A stretch of 35,220 nt of DNA from Gammaproteobacteria bacterium. Its GTDB lineage: Bacteria > Pseudomonadota > Gammaproteobacteria > GCA-001735895. The notes beneath the pieces are model-generated. The model was given only the letters and a program-made list of their open reading frames with translations, had not been told where the DNA came from and ran no database searches. Shown here in pieces: positions 1 to 10,701 of this stretch. The DNA lies in the NCBI GenBank assembly GCA_030066335.1, contig JASJBV010000003.1, positions 1 to 35,220 on the forward strand. Reading direction: 5' to 3'. Position 1 is the first letter of the stretch; the number at the start of each line of letters is the position of its first letter. A program made the translations under genes and the position numbers.

Positions 1-1
1 C

Positions 2-52
2 CTGCAACGTAATTATGCAGAGCTTTGTTATTATTTTGACGGCGAATGGTAA
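2..52 (+). CDS. possible C-terminal tail of a CDS running in from upstream (…LQRNYAELCYYFDGEW*)
   Basis: Frame-2 reading from the window edge is open and protein-like up to TAA at 50-52; the rest lies outside the window. Confidence 0.3.
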   Translation: MQRNYAELCYYFDGEW

Positions 53-199
53 TTCATTAATAAGCTTATTGCTATCTTTTATTAGATGCAGCCCCGAGCT
101 AACGATACTGATCGTTTATTTCCACAAATAGCCCCTAACATGTTGATTTTTATTTGATTTTATATCGACCAGGGACAGATTAGTGGCCTATTGAAATGT

Positions 200-2206
200 T
201 TAAGCTTCGGCCAGGTAATGATTATTCTTGAGGATTTCGATCTGGTCCCTGATCCGAGCGGCTTCTTCAAATTCCAGGTTGCCGGCATGTTCATACATGC
301 GGTCTTCCAGGGTCTTTAATTTAGCCTTTAACTCCTTGCCGGACAGCGCATGGAATTCCGGCTTGTCCTCGGCTACCCGCAACTGTCCGGTATTCGGTAA
401 CCGGGCCTGTCCCAACTCCATCACATCACTGATCTGCTTGACGATACCCTTGGGCACGATATCGTGTTCCTCATTGTACGCGATCTGCTTGTCACGCCGG
501 CGCTGGGTCTCATCCATCGCCCGTTGCATCGAACCGGTGACATGGTCCGCATACAGAATCGCCTTACCATTGACGTTACGCGCGGCGCGGCCGATGGTCT
601 GGATCAACGAACGATCGGAGCGCAGGAAACCCTCCTTGTCCGCATCGAGGATCGCCACCAGCGAGACCTCGGGCATATCCAGCCCCTCCCGCAGCAGGTT
701 GATCCCAACCAGCACATCGAATTCACCGAGACGCAGGTCACGGATGATTTCCATCCGTTCGACGGTATCGATATCGGAGTGCAGGTATCGCACCCGCACC
801 AGGTGCTCGGCCAGGTACCCGGTCAGGTCCTCGGCCATGCGCTTGGTCAGGGTGGTGACCAGCACCCGTTCACCCTGCTCTACCCGCAGGTTTATCTCCG
901 ACAACAGATCATCGACCTGGCTCAGCGCCGGTTTGACTTCCACCACCGGGTCGACCAGGCCGGTCGGACGGACCACCTGCTCCGCCACCGCCGAGCTGTG
1001 CTTGCCCTCGTAATCCCCCGGGGTGGCCGACACGAACACGGTTTGCGGTGACATGGCTTCGAATTCCTCGAATCGCAGCGGCCGGTTATCCAGCGCCGAC
1101 GGCAGGCGAAATCCATATTCCACCAGGGTCTCCTTGCGCGACCGGTCGCCACGATACATACCACCGATCTGCGGGACCGTGACATGACTTTCATCGATAA
1201 ACAGCAGGCAATCATCGGGCAGGTAGTCGAACAGGGTCGGTGGCGGTTCACCCTCTTGCCGTCCCGACAGGTAGCGCGAATAGTTCTCGATACCACTGCA
1301 ATAGCCGAGCTCGATCATCATTTCCATGTCGTAGTTGACCCGCTGCTCCAGGCGTTGCAGCTCGACCAGTTTATCCAGCTCCTTGAGCCGGGCTAGGCGT
1401 TCATCCAGCTCCAGCTTGATCTGGTCCACTGCCTCGAGGATGGTGTCGCGCGGGGTCACGTAATGGGTCTTGGGGTAAACCGTGACCCGCTGCACCCGCT
1501 TGAGGACCTCCCCGGTCAACGGGTCGAAGAAACTGAGCTGTTCGACCTCGTTGTCAAATAACTCGACGCGTACCGCCTCGCGTTCGGAATCGGCCGGATG
1601 GATATCGATGACATCGCCGCGTACCCGGTAGGTACCGCGCTTGAGCTCGATGTCGTTGCGGGTGTACTGCAGTTCCGCCAGGCGGCGCAGGATACTGCGC
1701 TGATCGATCTGGTCGCCGATCACCACGTGTAGCAGCATCTTCAGGTAGGATTCCGGATCGCCCAGGCCGTAGATCGCCGATACCGAGGCGACGATAACCG
1801 TATCGTGCCGCTCGAACAGCGACTTGGTCGCCGACAATCGCATCTGTTCGATATGATCGTTGATCGACGCATCCTTCTCGATAAAGGTATCGGATGCCGG
1901 TACATAGGCTTCCGGCTGGTAGTAATCGTAGTAGGATACGAAGTACTGTACCGAGTTGCACGGGAAAAATTCCTTCATCTCGCCATACAACTGCGCGGCC
2001 AGGGTCTTGTTGTGCGCCATGATGATCGCCGGGCGCTGTAACTCAGCGATGACGTTGGCGATGGTAAAGGTTTTACCGGAGCCGGTTACCCCGAGCAGGG
2101 TCTGATGCAATAAACCGGAATTGATCCCATCCACCAGTTCCTCGATGGCCTGGGGTTGATCGCCTGCAGGTTGATAATCGGTTGCCAGTTCGAATGCTTT
2201 TGCCAT
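200..2206 (-). CDS. uvrB: UvrABC system protein B (excinuclease helicase subunit)
   Basis: 668 aa; Walker [19 protein letters not shown], beta-hairpin region, [32 protein letters not shown]-terminal UVR motif. Confidence 0.98.
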   Translation of the reverse strand: MAKAFELATDYQPAGDQPQAIEELVDGINSGLLHQTLLGVTGSGKTFTIANVIAELQRPAIIMAHNKTLAAQLYGEMKEFFPCNSVQYFVSYYDYYQPEAYVPASDTFIEKDASINDHIEQMRLSATKSLFERHDTVIVASVSAIYGLGDPESYLKMLLHVVIGDQIDQRSILRRLAELQYTRNDIELKRGTYRVRGDVIDIHPADSEREAVRVELFDNEVEQLSFFDPLTGEVLKRVQRVTVYPKTHYVTPRDTILEAVDQIKLELDERLARLKELDKLVELQRLEQRVNYDMEMMIELGYCSGIENYSRYLSGRQEGEPPPTLFDYLPDDCLLFIDESHVTVPQIGGMYRGDRSRKETLVEYGFRLPSALDNRPLRFEEFEAMSPQTVFVSATPGDYEGKHSSAVAEQVVRPTGLVDPVVEVKPALSQVDDLLSEINLRVEQGERVLVTTLTKRMAEDLTGYLAEHLVRVRYLHSDIDTVERMEIIRDLRLGEFDVLVGINLLREGLDMPEVSLVAILDADKEGFLRSDRSLIQTIGRAARNVNGKAILYADHVTGSMQRAMDETQRRRDKQIAYNEEHDIVPKGIVKQISDVMELGQARLPNTGQLRVAEDKPEFHALSGKELKAKLKTLEDRMYEHAGNLEFEEAARIRDQIEILKNNHYLAEA

Positions 2207-2322
2207 GCTGGAGCTCGTACAAGAAAAAATTTCAAAACTACCATGTTAAACGCTTTACAGCGGGAAATCAGCCAGTATCCTAAGGGCTATCTCCCATCAC
2301 CCGTCGATACAGGAAAAACGCC

Positions 2323-3513
2323 TTGTTTAACGATCTCTCAGACCGCGTTAACGCGATTAAACCATCACCCACGCTGGCCGTGACTACCCTTGCCAATCAG
2401 CTGCGCGCCCAGGGCCGCGATGTTATCGGCCTCGGCGCCGGCGAACCGGATTTCGATACCCCTGAACATATCAAGCAGGCCGCAATCCAGGCGATCCACA
2501 ACGGCCAGACGAAGTATACCGCGGTCGATGGTACCGCCGAGTTGAAGCAGGCGATCATCGATAAGTTCGCCCGTGACAATGACTTCCACTACCAGCCGGA
2601 ACAGGTGCTGGTTTCCTGTGGTGGCAAACAGTCTTTTTACAACCTGTGCCAGGCGCTGTTGAATAAAGGTGACGAAGTCATCATCCCGGCCCCCTACTGG
2701 GTGTCGTACCCGGACATGGTGATCCTGGCCGATGGCAAACCGGTCATCATCGAGACCGGGCTCAAGGACCAGTTCAAGATCACGCCCGACAGCCTGCAAC
2801 AGGCGATTACCGCGAACACCCGCATGCTGGTCATCAACAGCCCGTCCAATCCCACCGGTGTTGCCTACAGCCGGGCAGAGCTGGCGGCGATTGGCGAGGT
2901 ACTGTTACAGCATCCCGAGATCCTGGTCGTCACCGATGACATGTACGAACACATCATCTGGAACGACGAGGGCTTCGTTAACATTCTCAATGCCTGTCCG
3001 GACCTGGGTGATCGCTGCATGGTATTGAACGGCGTATCCAAGGCCTACTCGATGACCGGTTGGCGTATCGGCTATGCGGCGGGTAATGCCGACATCATCA
3101 AGGCGATGAAAAAAATCCAGTCGCAGAGCACTTCCAACCCGACCTCTATTTCGCAGGCGGCCTCGGTAGAGGCGCTTAACGGTCACCAGGCCTGTATTCA
3201 GACCATGCTCAAGGCCTTCAAGGAACGCCATGACTACGTGGTGGAGACCTTGAACTCGATCCCGCATATCGAGTGCATGCCCTCCGACGGGACCTTTTAC
3301 AGTTTCCCCAACATCCAGTCGTTCATCGATAGCCGCAACGGTATCAACAATGACGTGGAAGCCGCCAACCTGTTGCTGGAACAGGTCGGGGTTGCCGTGG
3401 TGCCAGGCTCCGCTTTCGGTGCCGAGGGCTATATGCGACTTTCTTTCGCCACCTCGATGCAAAACCTGGAAAATGCGCTACAAAGAATACGCGAGGTTTT
3501 TGCCGCAGATTGA
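2323..3513 (+). CDS. class I pyridoxal-phosphate aminotransferase (aspartate aminotransferase type)
   Basis: 396 aa; TTG start with AGGA upstream; NSPSNPTG, PLP-lysine motif NGVSKAYSMTGWRIGY, terminal MRLSFATS. Confidence 0.93.
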   Translation: MFNDLSDRVNAIKPSPTLAVTTLANQLRAQGRDVIGLGAGEPDFDTPEHIKQAAIQAIHNGQTKYTAVDGTAELKQAIIDKFARDNDFHYQPEQVLVSCGGKQSFYNLCQALLNKGDEVIIPAPYWVSYPDMVILADGKPVIIETGLKDQFKITPDSLQQAITANTRMLVINSPSNPTGVAYSRAELAAIGEVLLQHPEILVVTDDMYEHIIWNDEGFVNILNACPDLGDRCMVLNGVSKAYSMTGWRIGYAAGNADIIKAMKKIQSQSTSNPTSISQAASVEALNGHQACIQTMLKAFKERHDYVVETLNSIPHIECMPSDGTFYSFPNIQSFIDSRNGINNDVEAANLLLEQVGVAVVPGSAFGAEGYMRLSFATSMQNLENALQRIREVFAAD

Positions 3514-3589
3514 TTAAAAAAACCTGCAAAATTCGCGTTGGTGACTATTGCCGAGCAGGCATGAATCCATTACCATACGCGCCCACTAT

Positions 3590-3665
3590 TCCCCGGTAGC
3601 TCAGTTGGTAGAGCAAATGACTGTTAATCATTGGGTCGCTGGTTCGAGCCCGGCCCGGGGAGCCA
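3590..3665 (+). tRNA. tRNA-Asn (anticodon GTT), CCA encoded
   Basis: Cloverleaf TCCCCGG..GCTCAGTTGGTAGAGC..AATGA-CTGTTAA-TCATT..GCTGG-TTCGAGC-CCGGC..CCGGGGA-G-CCA; all four stems pair. Confidence 0.97.
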
Positions 3666-3778
3666 CTTTTCTTTCCCCTGGATTGTCCCTCAGCGTTGAT
3701 CCGAGAAAATCGATAATTTCCTGATCGATAATCTATATCATCTGCCCGATCCGGCCATCCCGGCTGGATCTCCGTATT

Positions 3779-3796
3779 TAGTGACCAATGTCACAA
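3779..3796. promoter_or_regulatory. possible CRP/Vfr-like site (AGTGA-N6-TCACA)
   Basis: AGTGACCAATGTCACAAAA, near-symmetric core about 185 bp upstream of the DUF1631 ORF. Confidence 0.35.
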
Positions 3797-3980
3797 AATT
3801 CATCCCGAGCGGCATGGTAAAGCCGATTAATCCAACTATGCTTTTATCAGGCTCCAGGGATAATTCCTACAGTTTGTAGTCGCTGTGAGGATTGTCCAGA
3901 GGCCCCTGGTTGAATTGAAAAGCACGTGTTTGAGCGGTTAATCGTGCTAACTAAACATATCTGTATCTACTGCTGCCGCC

Positions 3981-6461
3981 ATGTCATCACAGCAAAACTC
4001 CAATAACGTCATCGCTTTTTCCGGTAATACCATGCTTTATGAATCGGTCAAACGTTTTGCCTTGAAGGGGCTTAACGACCTGATCCGCGTATTGATGGAA
4101 AACATCGATGATGCCCTGTTCGAACTCAGCGAAAAGGTCGGTAGCGACCGTGAGCGCAACATGTATTTCGACGCCATGCGTCAGATTCGCCTGCAACGTC
4201 AATCGATCGAGGAAGCCTTCGATGCCGGCATGAACCAACGCTTTGCTGATTTCCTCGCGCGCCGGGCAGCAGGCGAAAAACGACAGCAAGCGGAACCCAC
4301 CCTGGATGAAATGAAGCTGGTCGATCAGGATACAATGGAGGGTAAGCTCGCGATCGATAACATGATCAGCAAGGCCCGGCCCCAGTTCGAGGACGACCTG
4401 TTTGCCGTTGCCGAGCGCTTGCGTACTATCCTGCAGCGCAAATCTATCGACGAAGATGTCAATCCACTGGATCCCAAGGCGATTTGCGAATGCTTTCACC
4501 TGGCTTGCGAAGACAAGGACCTGGAAATCCATGTCCAGTTGATCTTCTACAAGATGTTCGACCGTTTCGTGTTGAGCCAACTGAGCGGATTTTACCGGGA
4601 AATGAACGATTATTTCGTCAAGAAAGGCGTGCTGCCCGAGTTCGAAGCATCCAAGGAGCGGATGAAACATAGCACCAAGTTCATGGCCAAGCGGATTGCC
4701 GAGCACGAAACGGAAGCCCCTCCAAGTGAACAGCAAGCAGTCGATAGCACTCCTGCTGGAGCGCCCACGGGCCAACCAGCTGAGGGTGGATTACTCGGCA
4801 TGCTGCAACAGGCCCTGGGCCAGGCCGCGGTAACTTCGACTGGAGTGATTACCGGACAGCATCCGGTGGTTACCTCGGATGGATCAGGCCAGAGCGTGGC
4901 CGGGGCCAGCGGCGGTTCGATAACTGGCGGAGTCAATCAGGCTTCGGTTGTAGCCCTGGCCGGTTTGCAACATGCGGTATTGCAGCAGGCCTCACCGGCG
5001 ATCAGCACCGACCCATCGGTGCAGAAGACCGAGATGAATCAGCAGTTGCTGCAATTCAAGCAGGAACATGCCGCGGATATCGATCAGGACAGTACCCAAC
5101 TGATTGATATCGTCACCATGCTGTTCGATATTTTCTTCGACGACGACGCCCTGCCCGATCCGATAAAGGTATTGATCGGCCGCTTGCAGATACCAATCCT
5201 CAAGGTGGCGATGATCGATAGCGGCTTTTTCAACAAGAAAAAGCATCCGGCAAGACAATTCCTCGACACGCTCTCGCAGGCCGCACTGGGCTGGAGCAAG
5301 GAACCGCAGCGCGAGATCAGGCTGGTCGAAAAAATCGAACAACTGGTGGAGTTTTTACTCACCGAGTTCGACCAGGATATCGCGGTCTTCACCCAGGCCT
5401 GTCAGGAGTTGGAAGCTTTTCTCGAGCAGGAAAATGCCAAGGCCGATGCGGAGCTGGAGGAGATTCAACAACAGGAACAGGATCGCGAACAACAGATCGA
5501 AAAGGCCCAGCAAACAGCCTATGCATTCATCCAGAAGATGCTGGGCAAGGGAGACTTTGAATTTCCGGTGATCGATTTTCTTGAGGGGGTCTGGCGCACC
5601 GTATTGATCAATACCCTGCTCAGCACCAGCGAGGATTCGCGCCACTGGCATAACCTGAAGCGCATCACGACCACCCTGATCTGGTCCCTGATTCCCAAGA
5701 AAAGCGAGAAACAACGCCTTAAGTTATTGAAGGCATTACCGGCATTACTGCGCGCATTGTCCAGGGCGATGGAGCTCAACCAGGTCAATCAGACCGTGTG
5801 CGATGAAGTGTTCCAGATGCTGGTTATCCAGCACGCCCAGGTCGTCAAAGAAACCAGTAAGAACCTGGCTGAGCGGAGGGCTAGAAAGTCGGCTGCTGCA
5901 GAATCTCAGCATGAGCAATTGCCAGACGTGATGCTGGATGCTAACGATGAGGGTCAGGCACTGGATTTTGAATTCACCGACGCAGACTCCGGTGACATCG
6001 TGGTACAACCAGATAAGCTGGATGTCGAAGCCCAGACCGAATCTATTGAAACCATTACCGCAGCATCATTACCTGAAGTCGTCAGCGATCTCGACTCCTT
6101 CTCCCAGGAAGTCAAGGATGGAGAAGTGCAGATCAGTGAGGATATTGTCATTTACGGCGATGCCGTCATGCAACAGGCAAAGGATTTCGCGCGTGACGGT
6201 CTGGACGAGCAGGCTCGCGAATTGAATATTGGAGACTGGATTACGTTTAAATCTGCCGGCAGTAAACCGGTCAACGCCAAGCTGTCCTGGAAAAGCAACG
6301 TTACCGGCAAGTATATCTTCGTCGATCGGCATGGCGCCAAAACCAGGGAAATGACGGTCACCGACCTGATCGCAGAATTTCGCAATGGCAACGCGCAAAT
6401 GATGAAATCGATTTCAGTGTTCGATCGCGCAATAAACTCGCTATCCAAGGCCGTTCAATAG
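3981..6461 (+). CDS. DUF1631 family protein
   Basis: 826 aa; N-terminal helical region, low-complexity linker, C-terminal LNIGDWITFKSAG..KLSWKSNVTGKYIFVDRHGAKTREMTVTDLIAEFRNG resembling the DUF1631 C-terminus. Confidence 0.82.
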   Translation: MSSQQNSNNVIAFSGNTMLYESVKRFALKGLNDLIRVLMENIDDALFELSEKVGSDRERNMYFDAMRQIRLQRQSIEEAFDAGMNQRFADFLARRAAGEKRQQAEPTLDEMKLVDQDTMEGKLAIDNMISKARPQFEDDLFAVAERLRTILQRKSIDEDVNPLDPKAICECFHLACEDKDLEIHVQLIFYKMFDRFVLSQLSGFYREMNDYFVKKGVLPEFEASKERMKHSTKFMAKRIAEHETEAPPSEQQAVDSTPAGAPTGQPAEGGLLGMLQQALGQAAVTSTGVITGQHPVVTSDGSGQSVAGASGGSITGGVNQASVVALAGLQHAVLQQASPAISTDPSVQKTEMNQQLLQFKQEHAADIDQDSTQLIDIVTMLFDIFFDDDALPDPIKVLIGRLQIPILKVAMIDSGFFNKKKHPARQFLDTLSQAALGWSKEPQREIRLVEKIEQLVEFLLTEFDQDIAVFTQACQELEAFLEQENAKADAELEEIQQQEQDREQQIEKAQQTAYAFIQKMLGKGDFEFPVIDFLEGVWRTVLINTLLSTSEDSRHWHNLKRITTTLIWSLIPKKSEKQRLKLLKALPALLRALSRAMELNQVNQTVCDEVFQMLVIQHAQVVKETSKNLAERRARKSAAAESQHEQLPDVMLDANDEGQALDFEFTDADSGDIVVQPDKLDVEAQTESIETITAASLPEVVSDLDSFSQEVKDGEVQISEDIVIYGDAVMQQAKDFARDGLDEQARELNIGDWITFKSAGSKPVNAKLSWKSNVTGKYIFVDRHGAKTREMTVTDLIAEFRNGNAQMMKSISVFDRAINSLSKAVQ

Positions 6462-6480
6462 ACCCTAGCTGAACAGTCCT

Positions 6481-6527
6481 GGCCTGGGAAAGCAGGTTTC
6501 CTTATCTGGGCGAAACCATCCCAGGCC
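6481..6527. terminator. inverted repeat between convergent genes, possible bidirectional terminator
   Basis: Perfect 9-bp arms GGCCTGGGA (6481-6489) and TCCCAGGCC (6519-6527); no clear T-tract. Confidence 0.35.
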
Positions 6528-6548
6528 TGACGTTCACCTGTTTGGTCG

Positions 6549-7121
6549 CTAGATCCGTATACCTTCGATCGACAGGATGATCTCTACCTTCTCCGAGGCT
6601 GGGCCCAGGTTCTTGTCGACCCCGAAATCCGAGCGGTTGATCTCTGCGGTACCGGAGAAACCGGAGCGATAACCACCCCAGGGATCCTTGCCCTCACCTA
6701 TTTTCTCGATATTGATGGCGATCGGCTTGGTCACCCCGTGCAGGGTCAGGTTGCCGTAAAGCATGCCCCCGCTGTCACCGCTGGGACGATACTGGGTACT
6801 GGTAAAACGAATTTCCGGGTATTTGTCGGTGTTGAGAAAATCATCACTGCGCAAGTGCTTATCACGTTCGGCGTGATTGCTGTCAAGACTGGCGGCCTGG
6901 ATGACTACCGAGGCTTTGGCGGCTTCCGGGTTATTCTGGTCATAACTGTATTCCCCGCTGAAATCATTGAACTGGCCATACAACCAGCTGAAGCCGAGAT
7001 GTTGAATACGAAATTGAATAAAGGCATGCATGCCCTTGGTGTCGATCTTGTAATCTGCCGCACTGACTAATGGACTGAAAATGATCAGGCCGGCCAGGGC
7101 CACTAGTTTGAACGATTTCAT
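6549..7121 (-). CDS. YceI family periplasmic lipid-binding-like protein
   Basis: 190 aa; signal peptide, then YKIDTKGMHAFIQFRIQHLGFSWLYGQFNDFSGEY and LTLHGVTKPI. Confidence 0.93.
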   Translation of the reverse strand: MKSFKLVALAGLIIFSPLVSAADYKIDTKGMHAFIQFRIQHLGFSWLYGQFNDFSGEYSYDQNNPEAAKASVVIQAASLDSNHAERDKHLRSDDFLNTDKYPEIRFTSTQYRPSGDSGGMLYGNLTLHGVTKPIAINIEKIGEGKDPWGGYRSGFSGTAEINRSDFGVDKNLGPASEKVEIILSIEGIRI

Positions 7122-7145
7122 GGATCTCTCCTCCGATGGTGTTGG

Positions 7146-7697
7146 TCAGGGTTTACGCAAACCCAGCATGCGTTTCAGGGTTTTATCCTTGTTGATAAAA
7201 TGATGATGTAAGGCCGCAGCAGCATGCATCAAGGCCAACACCAAAAAAACATTGGCGAGAATCTCATGTAAATCGCCGGCCAACTCACCCCGCTCGGCAT
7301 TTTCCGGCAACAGCGCCGGCAGCGTGAACATCTGAAACACCTCTATGCCCTTGCCTTTGGCGGTGGAGATCAGGTAGCCGCTGATGAACAACAGCAACAC
7401 CAGCAGGTAAAACAGGTTATGGGCGATATGGGCCAGCCGATTTTGCAGCTGCTTGTCAGTGAGCTCGGCGGGTCGTGACTGCAGCCGGTTCCAGGCGAAA
7501 CGGAGCAGCATCAGACCAACCAGCAGAATGCCGCTGGCTCTGTGGATATCCGGAGCACGGTTATACCAGGGATTATAATAGTCCAGGTCGACCATCCAAT
7601 CCCCCAGCAGGTACATGGTGATGAGTAACACGGCCATCGACCAGTGCAGCAGGATCGATACCCAGCCATAGGACTGATCACTGTTTAACGCTGACAT
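7146..7697 (-). CDS. cytochrome b561 family protein
   Basis: 183 aa; YGWVSILLHWSMAVLL, DIHRASGILLVGLMLLRFAWN, LHEILANVFLVLALMHAAAALHHHFINKD. Confidence 0.92.
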   Translation of the reverse strand: MSALNSDQSYGWVSILLHWSMAVLLITMYLLGDWMVDLDYYNPWYNRAPDIHRASGILLVGLMLLRFAWNRLQSRPAELTDKQLQNRLAHIAHNLFYLLVLLLFISGYLISTAKGKGIEVFQMFTLPALLPENAERGELAGDLHEILANVFLVLALMHAAAALHHHFINKDKTLKRMLGLRKP

Positions 7698-7840
7698 GCT
7701 TGGGTCCAGATCTGCCGTTTGTCGTTTTCCGGGTCGGAAACGATATTTGAGCGCATAAATTTGATTGATTCAACAGAATGGGAACAAATTGAGGAATAAA
7801 ATGCCAAATTCAAGGATTACAGGAATCGAGCGAATTCAGC

Positions 7841-8221
7841 GTGATAGAGCACAAAAATGTACTTGGCAGCGATCTGCTGGACTGTAGCCTGGCGCCGAAA
7901 ACCGGGTTCTTTCGCGATGGCAGTTGTCGTACCGATGATCAGGACCGGGGACTGCATACGGTCTGCGCCATCGTCAGCGATGAGTTTTTACAATTCTCCA
8001 AGGCTCAAGGCAATGACCTGATCACGCCAATCCCGCAATTCGATTTCCCCGGTCTCAAGCCAGGTGACCGCTGGTGCCTGTGCGCCAGTCGCTGGAAACA
8101 AGCCCAGCTGGCTGGCGTTGCCCCACAGGTGGTTCTGGAAGCCACGCATGCCAACACCCTTGAAATCGTCGATCTGGATACCTTGTTGATGTACGCAGTG
8201 GATATCCCCACGAATGCCTAG
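7841..8221 (+). CDS. DUF2237 family protein
   Basis: 126 aa; NVLGSDLLDCSLAPKTGFFRDGSCRT, DRWCLCASRWKQA, VVLEATHANTLEIV. Confidence 0.88.
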   Translation: MIEHKNVLGSDLLDCSLAPKTGFFRDGSCRTDDQDRGLHTVCAIVSDEFLQFSKAQGNDLITPIPQFDFPGLKPGDRWCLCASRWKQAQLAGVAPQVVLEATHANTLEIVDLDTLLMYAVDIPTNA

Positions 8222-8231
8222 GAGTCATATC

Positions 8232-8879
8232 ATGCCCACACATACACCCTTCATGCAAAACATCGAACAGCTGCCGGAAACCCTGCCAATTTTCCCGCTG
8301 GCCAATGCCGTGGTGCTGCCCGGCGGCCTGTTGCCGTTGAATATCTTCGAGCCTCGCTATCTGAACATGACCCAGGACGCGATGGAAACCCATCACCTGA
8401 TCGGCATGATCCAACCGCGGGATGACAGCAATGAACCGGACTTATTCCAGGTCGGCTGTGCCGGCCGCATCACCCGCTACCAGGAAACCTATGATGGCCG
8501 CCTGGAAATCGTCCTCACCGGACTCATCCGCTTCCGCGTCATGGAGGAGTTGAGCACGACCCGTGGCTACCGCTTGATTAAACCTGAATGGTCTGATTAC
8601 ATTCCCGATTTGAATGAAGTCGTCGAACCGGACGAACAGGACAAATCAGAGTTTAATACCGCGTTGAGATCCTACCTGGATAACAACAAGCTGGAAGCGG
8701 ACTGGAGCATGATCGAAAAGCTCAATAGCGAACAATTGACCAACTCGCTGGTCGGCCTGCTGCCACTGAGCGATACCGACAAACAGATGCTGATCGAAAC
8801 CGATACCCTGGCCCATCGCCTGCGGGCCTTTACCGCCATTCTCGAGGGCGATAACCAGCTGCCCAACGTTCAACACTGA
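8232..8879 (+). CDS. LON peptidase substrate-binding domain protein
   Basis: ATG at 8232 follows AGGAG; LPIFPLANAVVLPGGLLPLNIFEPRYLNMTQDAMETHHLIGMIQP. Confidence 0.92.
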   Translation: MPTHTPFMQNIEQLPETLPIFPLANAVVLPGGLLPLNIFEPRYLNMTQDAMETHHLIGMIQPRDDSNEPDLFQVGCAGRITRYQETYDGRLEIVLTGLIRFRVMEELSTTRGYRLIKPEWSDYIPDLNEVVEPDEQDKSEFNTALRSYLDNNKLEADWSMIEKLNSEQLTNSLVGLLPLSDTDKQMLIETDTLAHRLRAFTAILEGDNQLPNVQH

Positions 8880-9004
8880 GCTGGATGATCCACAGTACTG
8901 CCTGCGATCATCGGCAGTAGTCATTCCGGCCTGGATAAAAAGGCGCTAGCCAGCGCCGCCCGCTAACACACCACTGGGTGCTCGATGCCAGTTATACTTC
9001 AATC

Positions 9005-9499
9005 ATGATTAATCCACGTATATTGTTGCTACCCCTGCTGTCTCTGCTGGTCATTGGCTGTGCCTCAACCCCGGTGTTCGACACCCGGCAGGTCGATACC
9101 GGCCTGACCCCGCAACAAGTGATCGATACACCGTCAGCCAACATCGGTGACCCGGTGTTGTGGGGCGGCATCATTCTAAATACCCGAAATCTTGGCGCAG
9201 ACAGCCTGGTCGAGGTGCTGGCTTTTCCGCTGGATAGCGCGCAACGACCGAAGACCGGCACCCGGGCTCTGGGAAGATTCATGATCCGCTATCAGGGCTT
9301 GCTGGAGCCCACGGCCTACAGCCAGGGGCGCAGACTGACCGTGCTGGGTGAGATCAAGGAAATCCAACAGCTTCGGGATGGCGACAGTGATTCTCCGCAG
9401 CCGGTCGTGCTATCCCAACAACTGCAACTGTGGCCAGCACAGGATGACTACAGGAGGGGCGGCTTTCAATTTGGCATTGGCATCAGCATTCATAACTGA
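9005..9499 (+). CDS. Slp family outer membrane lipoprotein
   Basis: Lipobox LLVIGCAS; PVLWGGIILNTRN, GRFMIRYQGLLEPTAYSQGRRLTVLGEI. Confidence 0.85.
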   Translation: MINPRILLLPLLSLLVIGCASTPVFDTRQVDTGLTPQQVIDTPSANIGDPVLWGGIILNTRNLGADSLVEVLAFPLDSAQRPKTGTRALGRFMIRYQGLLEPTAYSQGRRLTVLGEIKEIQQLRDGDSDSPQPVVLSQQLQLWPAQDDYRRGGFQFGIGISIHN

Positions 9500-9627
9500 A
9501 CCAAACCGCTCGCGCGATAACTAACCACCATGGTGCAGCCTGGCCTGATCTGTGACTGGGAGGCCCATTTCGCGTTCGTCTTTGTTATGCTTGTGCTCAA
9601 TCGCCATGCACCTGGTGCCGTAGACTC

Positions 9628-10479
9628 ATGCTGCAGAAATCCACGATTCGTCTTGGCCTGATGATGTTAATGCTGTTGCTGCTCACAGGCTGCGCTGTCA
9701 AGTTCATCTACAACCAGCTCGACTGGCTGATACCCTGGTATCTGGACGATTATGTAACGCTCGATCCAGTCCAGGCCGTGCAGTTTGATGCCGAACTCGA
9801 AAACTACCTGCGCTGGCATCGTACCCAACAATTGCCGGAATATGCGGACTTTCTGCAATGGGTGGCGCAGGCAAGCGAAGATGGGTTCGATCGGCAGGAG
9901 GTCGACCAGATCCAACTTCGCTCTCAGGCCTTTGCCGATATCCTGTTCCGTCGACTCGGACCGTCGATGGTTGAATTGCTACAGCAGCTGACGGATGAAC
10001 AGATCGAGGAAATGTATGTCAATTTCGCCGCGGAGAATGCAGAATTCCGGGAAAAATATATCGAGCAGAAAGTGATCAAGCAGCGCTACAAACGGGCCAA
10101 GGATATCCGCAGATTCATCGAACGCTGGACCGGACCGCTGGATGATGATCAACGTCAATTGATCCGGGAGTGGTCACAGGATTATCAATTGATGGGGGCT
10201 GAATTCATTCAATCACGTGTCGACTGGCAGGCACGTCTCAAGCTGGCACTGCAAAAACGTGACAACGAAAGCGAATTCGAAGCGGCCGTACTCGAAATTT
10301 TTGCCCAGCGTCGGATGGGGCGAACTGACAGCTACTGGAATAAGTTTGAGTTCAACCAGCAACTGATCAAGCAACTATACCTCGATATCGATCAATCCCT
10401 GAGCGAATCACAACGCCAGCGCTCGATCGGTAAACTCAACGCCTATGCGCAGGACTTCAGGGAACTGGCCGCCCAATAA
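9628..10479 (+). CDS. DUF6279-like lipoprotein
   Basis: Lipobox LLLTGCAV; VKFIYNQLDWLIPWYLDDYVTLDPVQ. Confidence 0.75.
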   Translation: MLQKSTIRLGLMMLMLLLLTGCAVKFIYNQLDWLIPWYLDDYVTLDPVQAVQFDAELENYLRWHRTQQLPEYADFLQWVAQASEDGFDRQEVDQIQLRSQAFADILFRRLGPSMVELLQQLTDEQIEEMYVNFAAENAEFREKYIEQKVIKQRYKRAKDIRRFIERWTGPLDDDQRQLIREWSQDYQLMGAEFIQSRVDWQARLKLALQKRDNESEFEAAVLEIFAQRRMGRTDSYWNKFEFNQQLIKQLYLDIDQSLSESQRQRSIGKLNAYAQDFRELAAQ

Positions 10480-10701
10480 GGCATCATCCGGCAGTAATCC
10501 AGCGCTTTCCCCTCAAGTTATCTAGACATTACATGGACACCATTTTGGGTCAACAGGCACCATAATGGCGCCTGCAGACCTGGTCATAACCTATTGCTAT
10601 CTATATCTATAGCATCATAGAGAGAATTAATTATTTTGCCCGTTGAAAACACTTACAATGGCAATACTTAACTTATGTCTAAGACAAACAATGGAACATA
10701 C

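Noticed and set aside
228-1013. 261-aa + strand ORF over uvrB
   Set aside because: Ser/Arg-rich shadow translation of uvrB
3987-4775. 262-aa minus-strand ORF over DUF1631
   Set aside because: Antisense shadow; the sense frame has the family-like C-terminus and a continuous 826-aa reading
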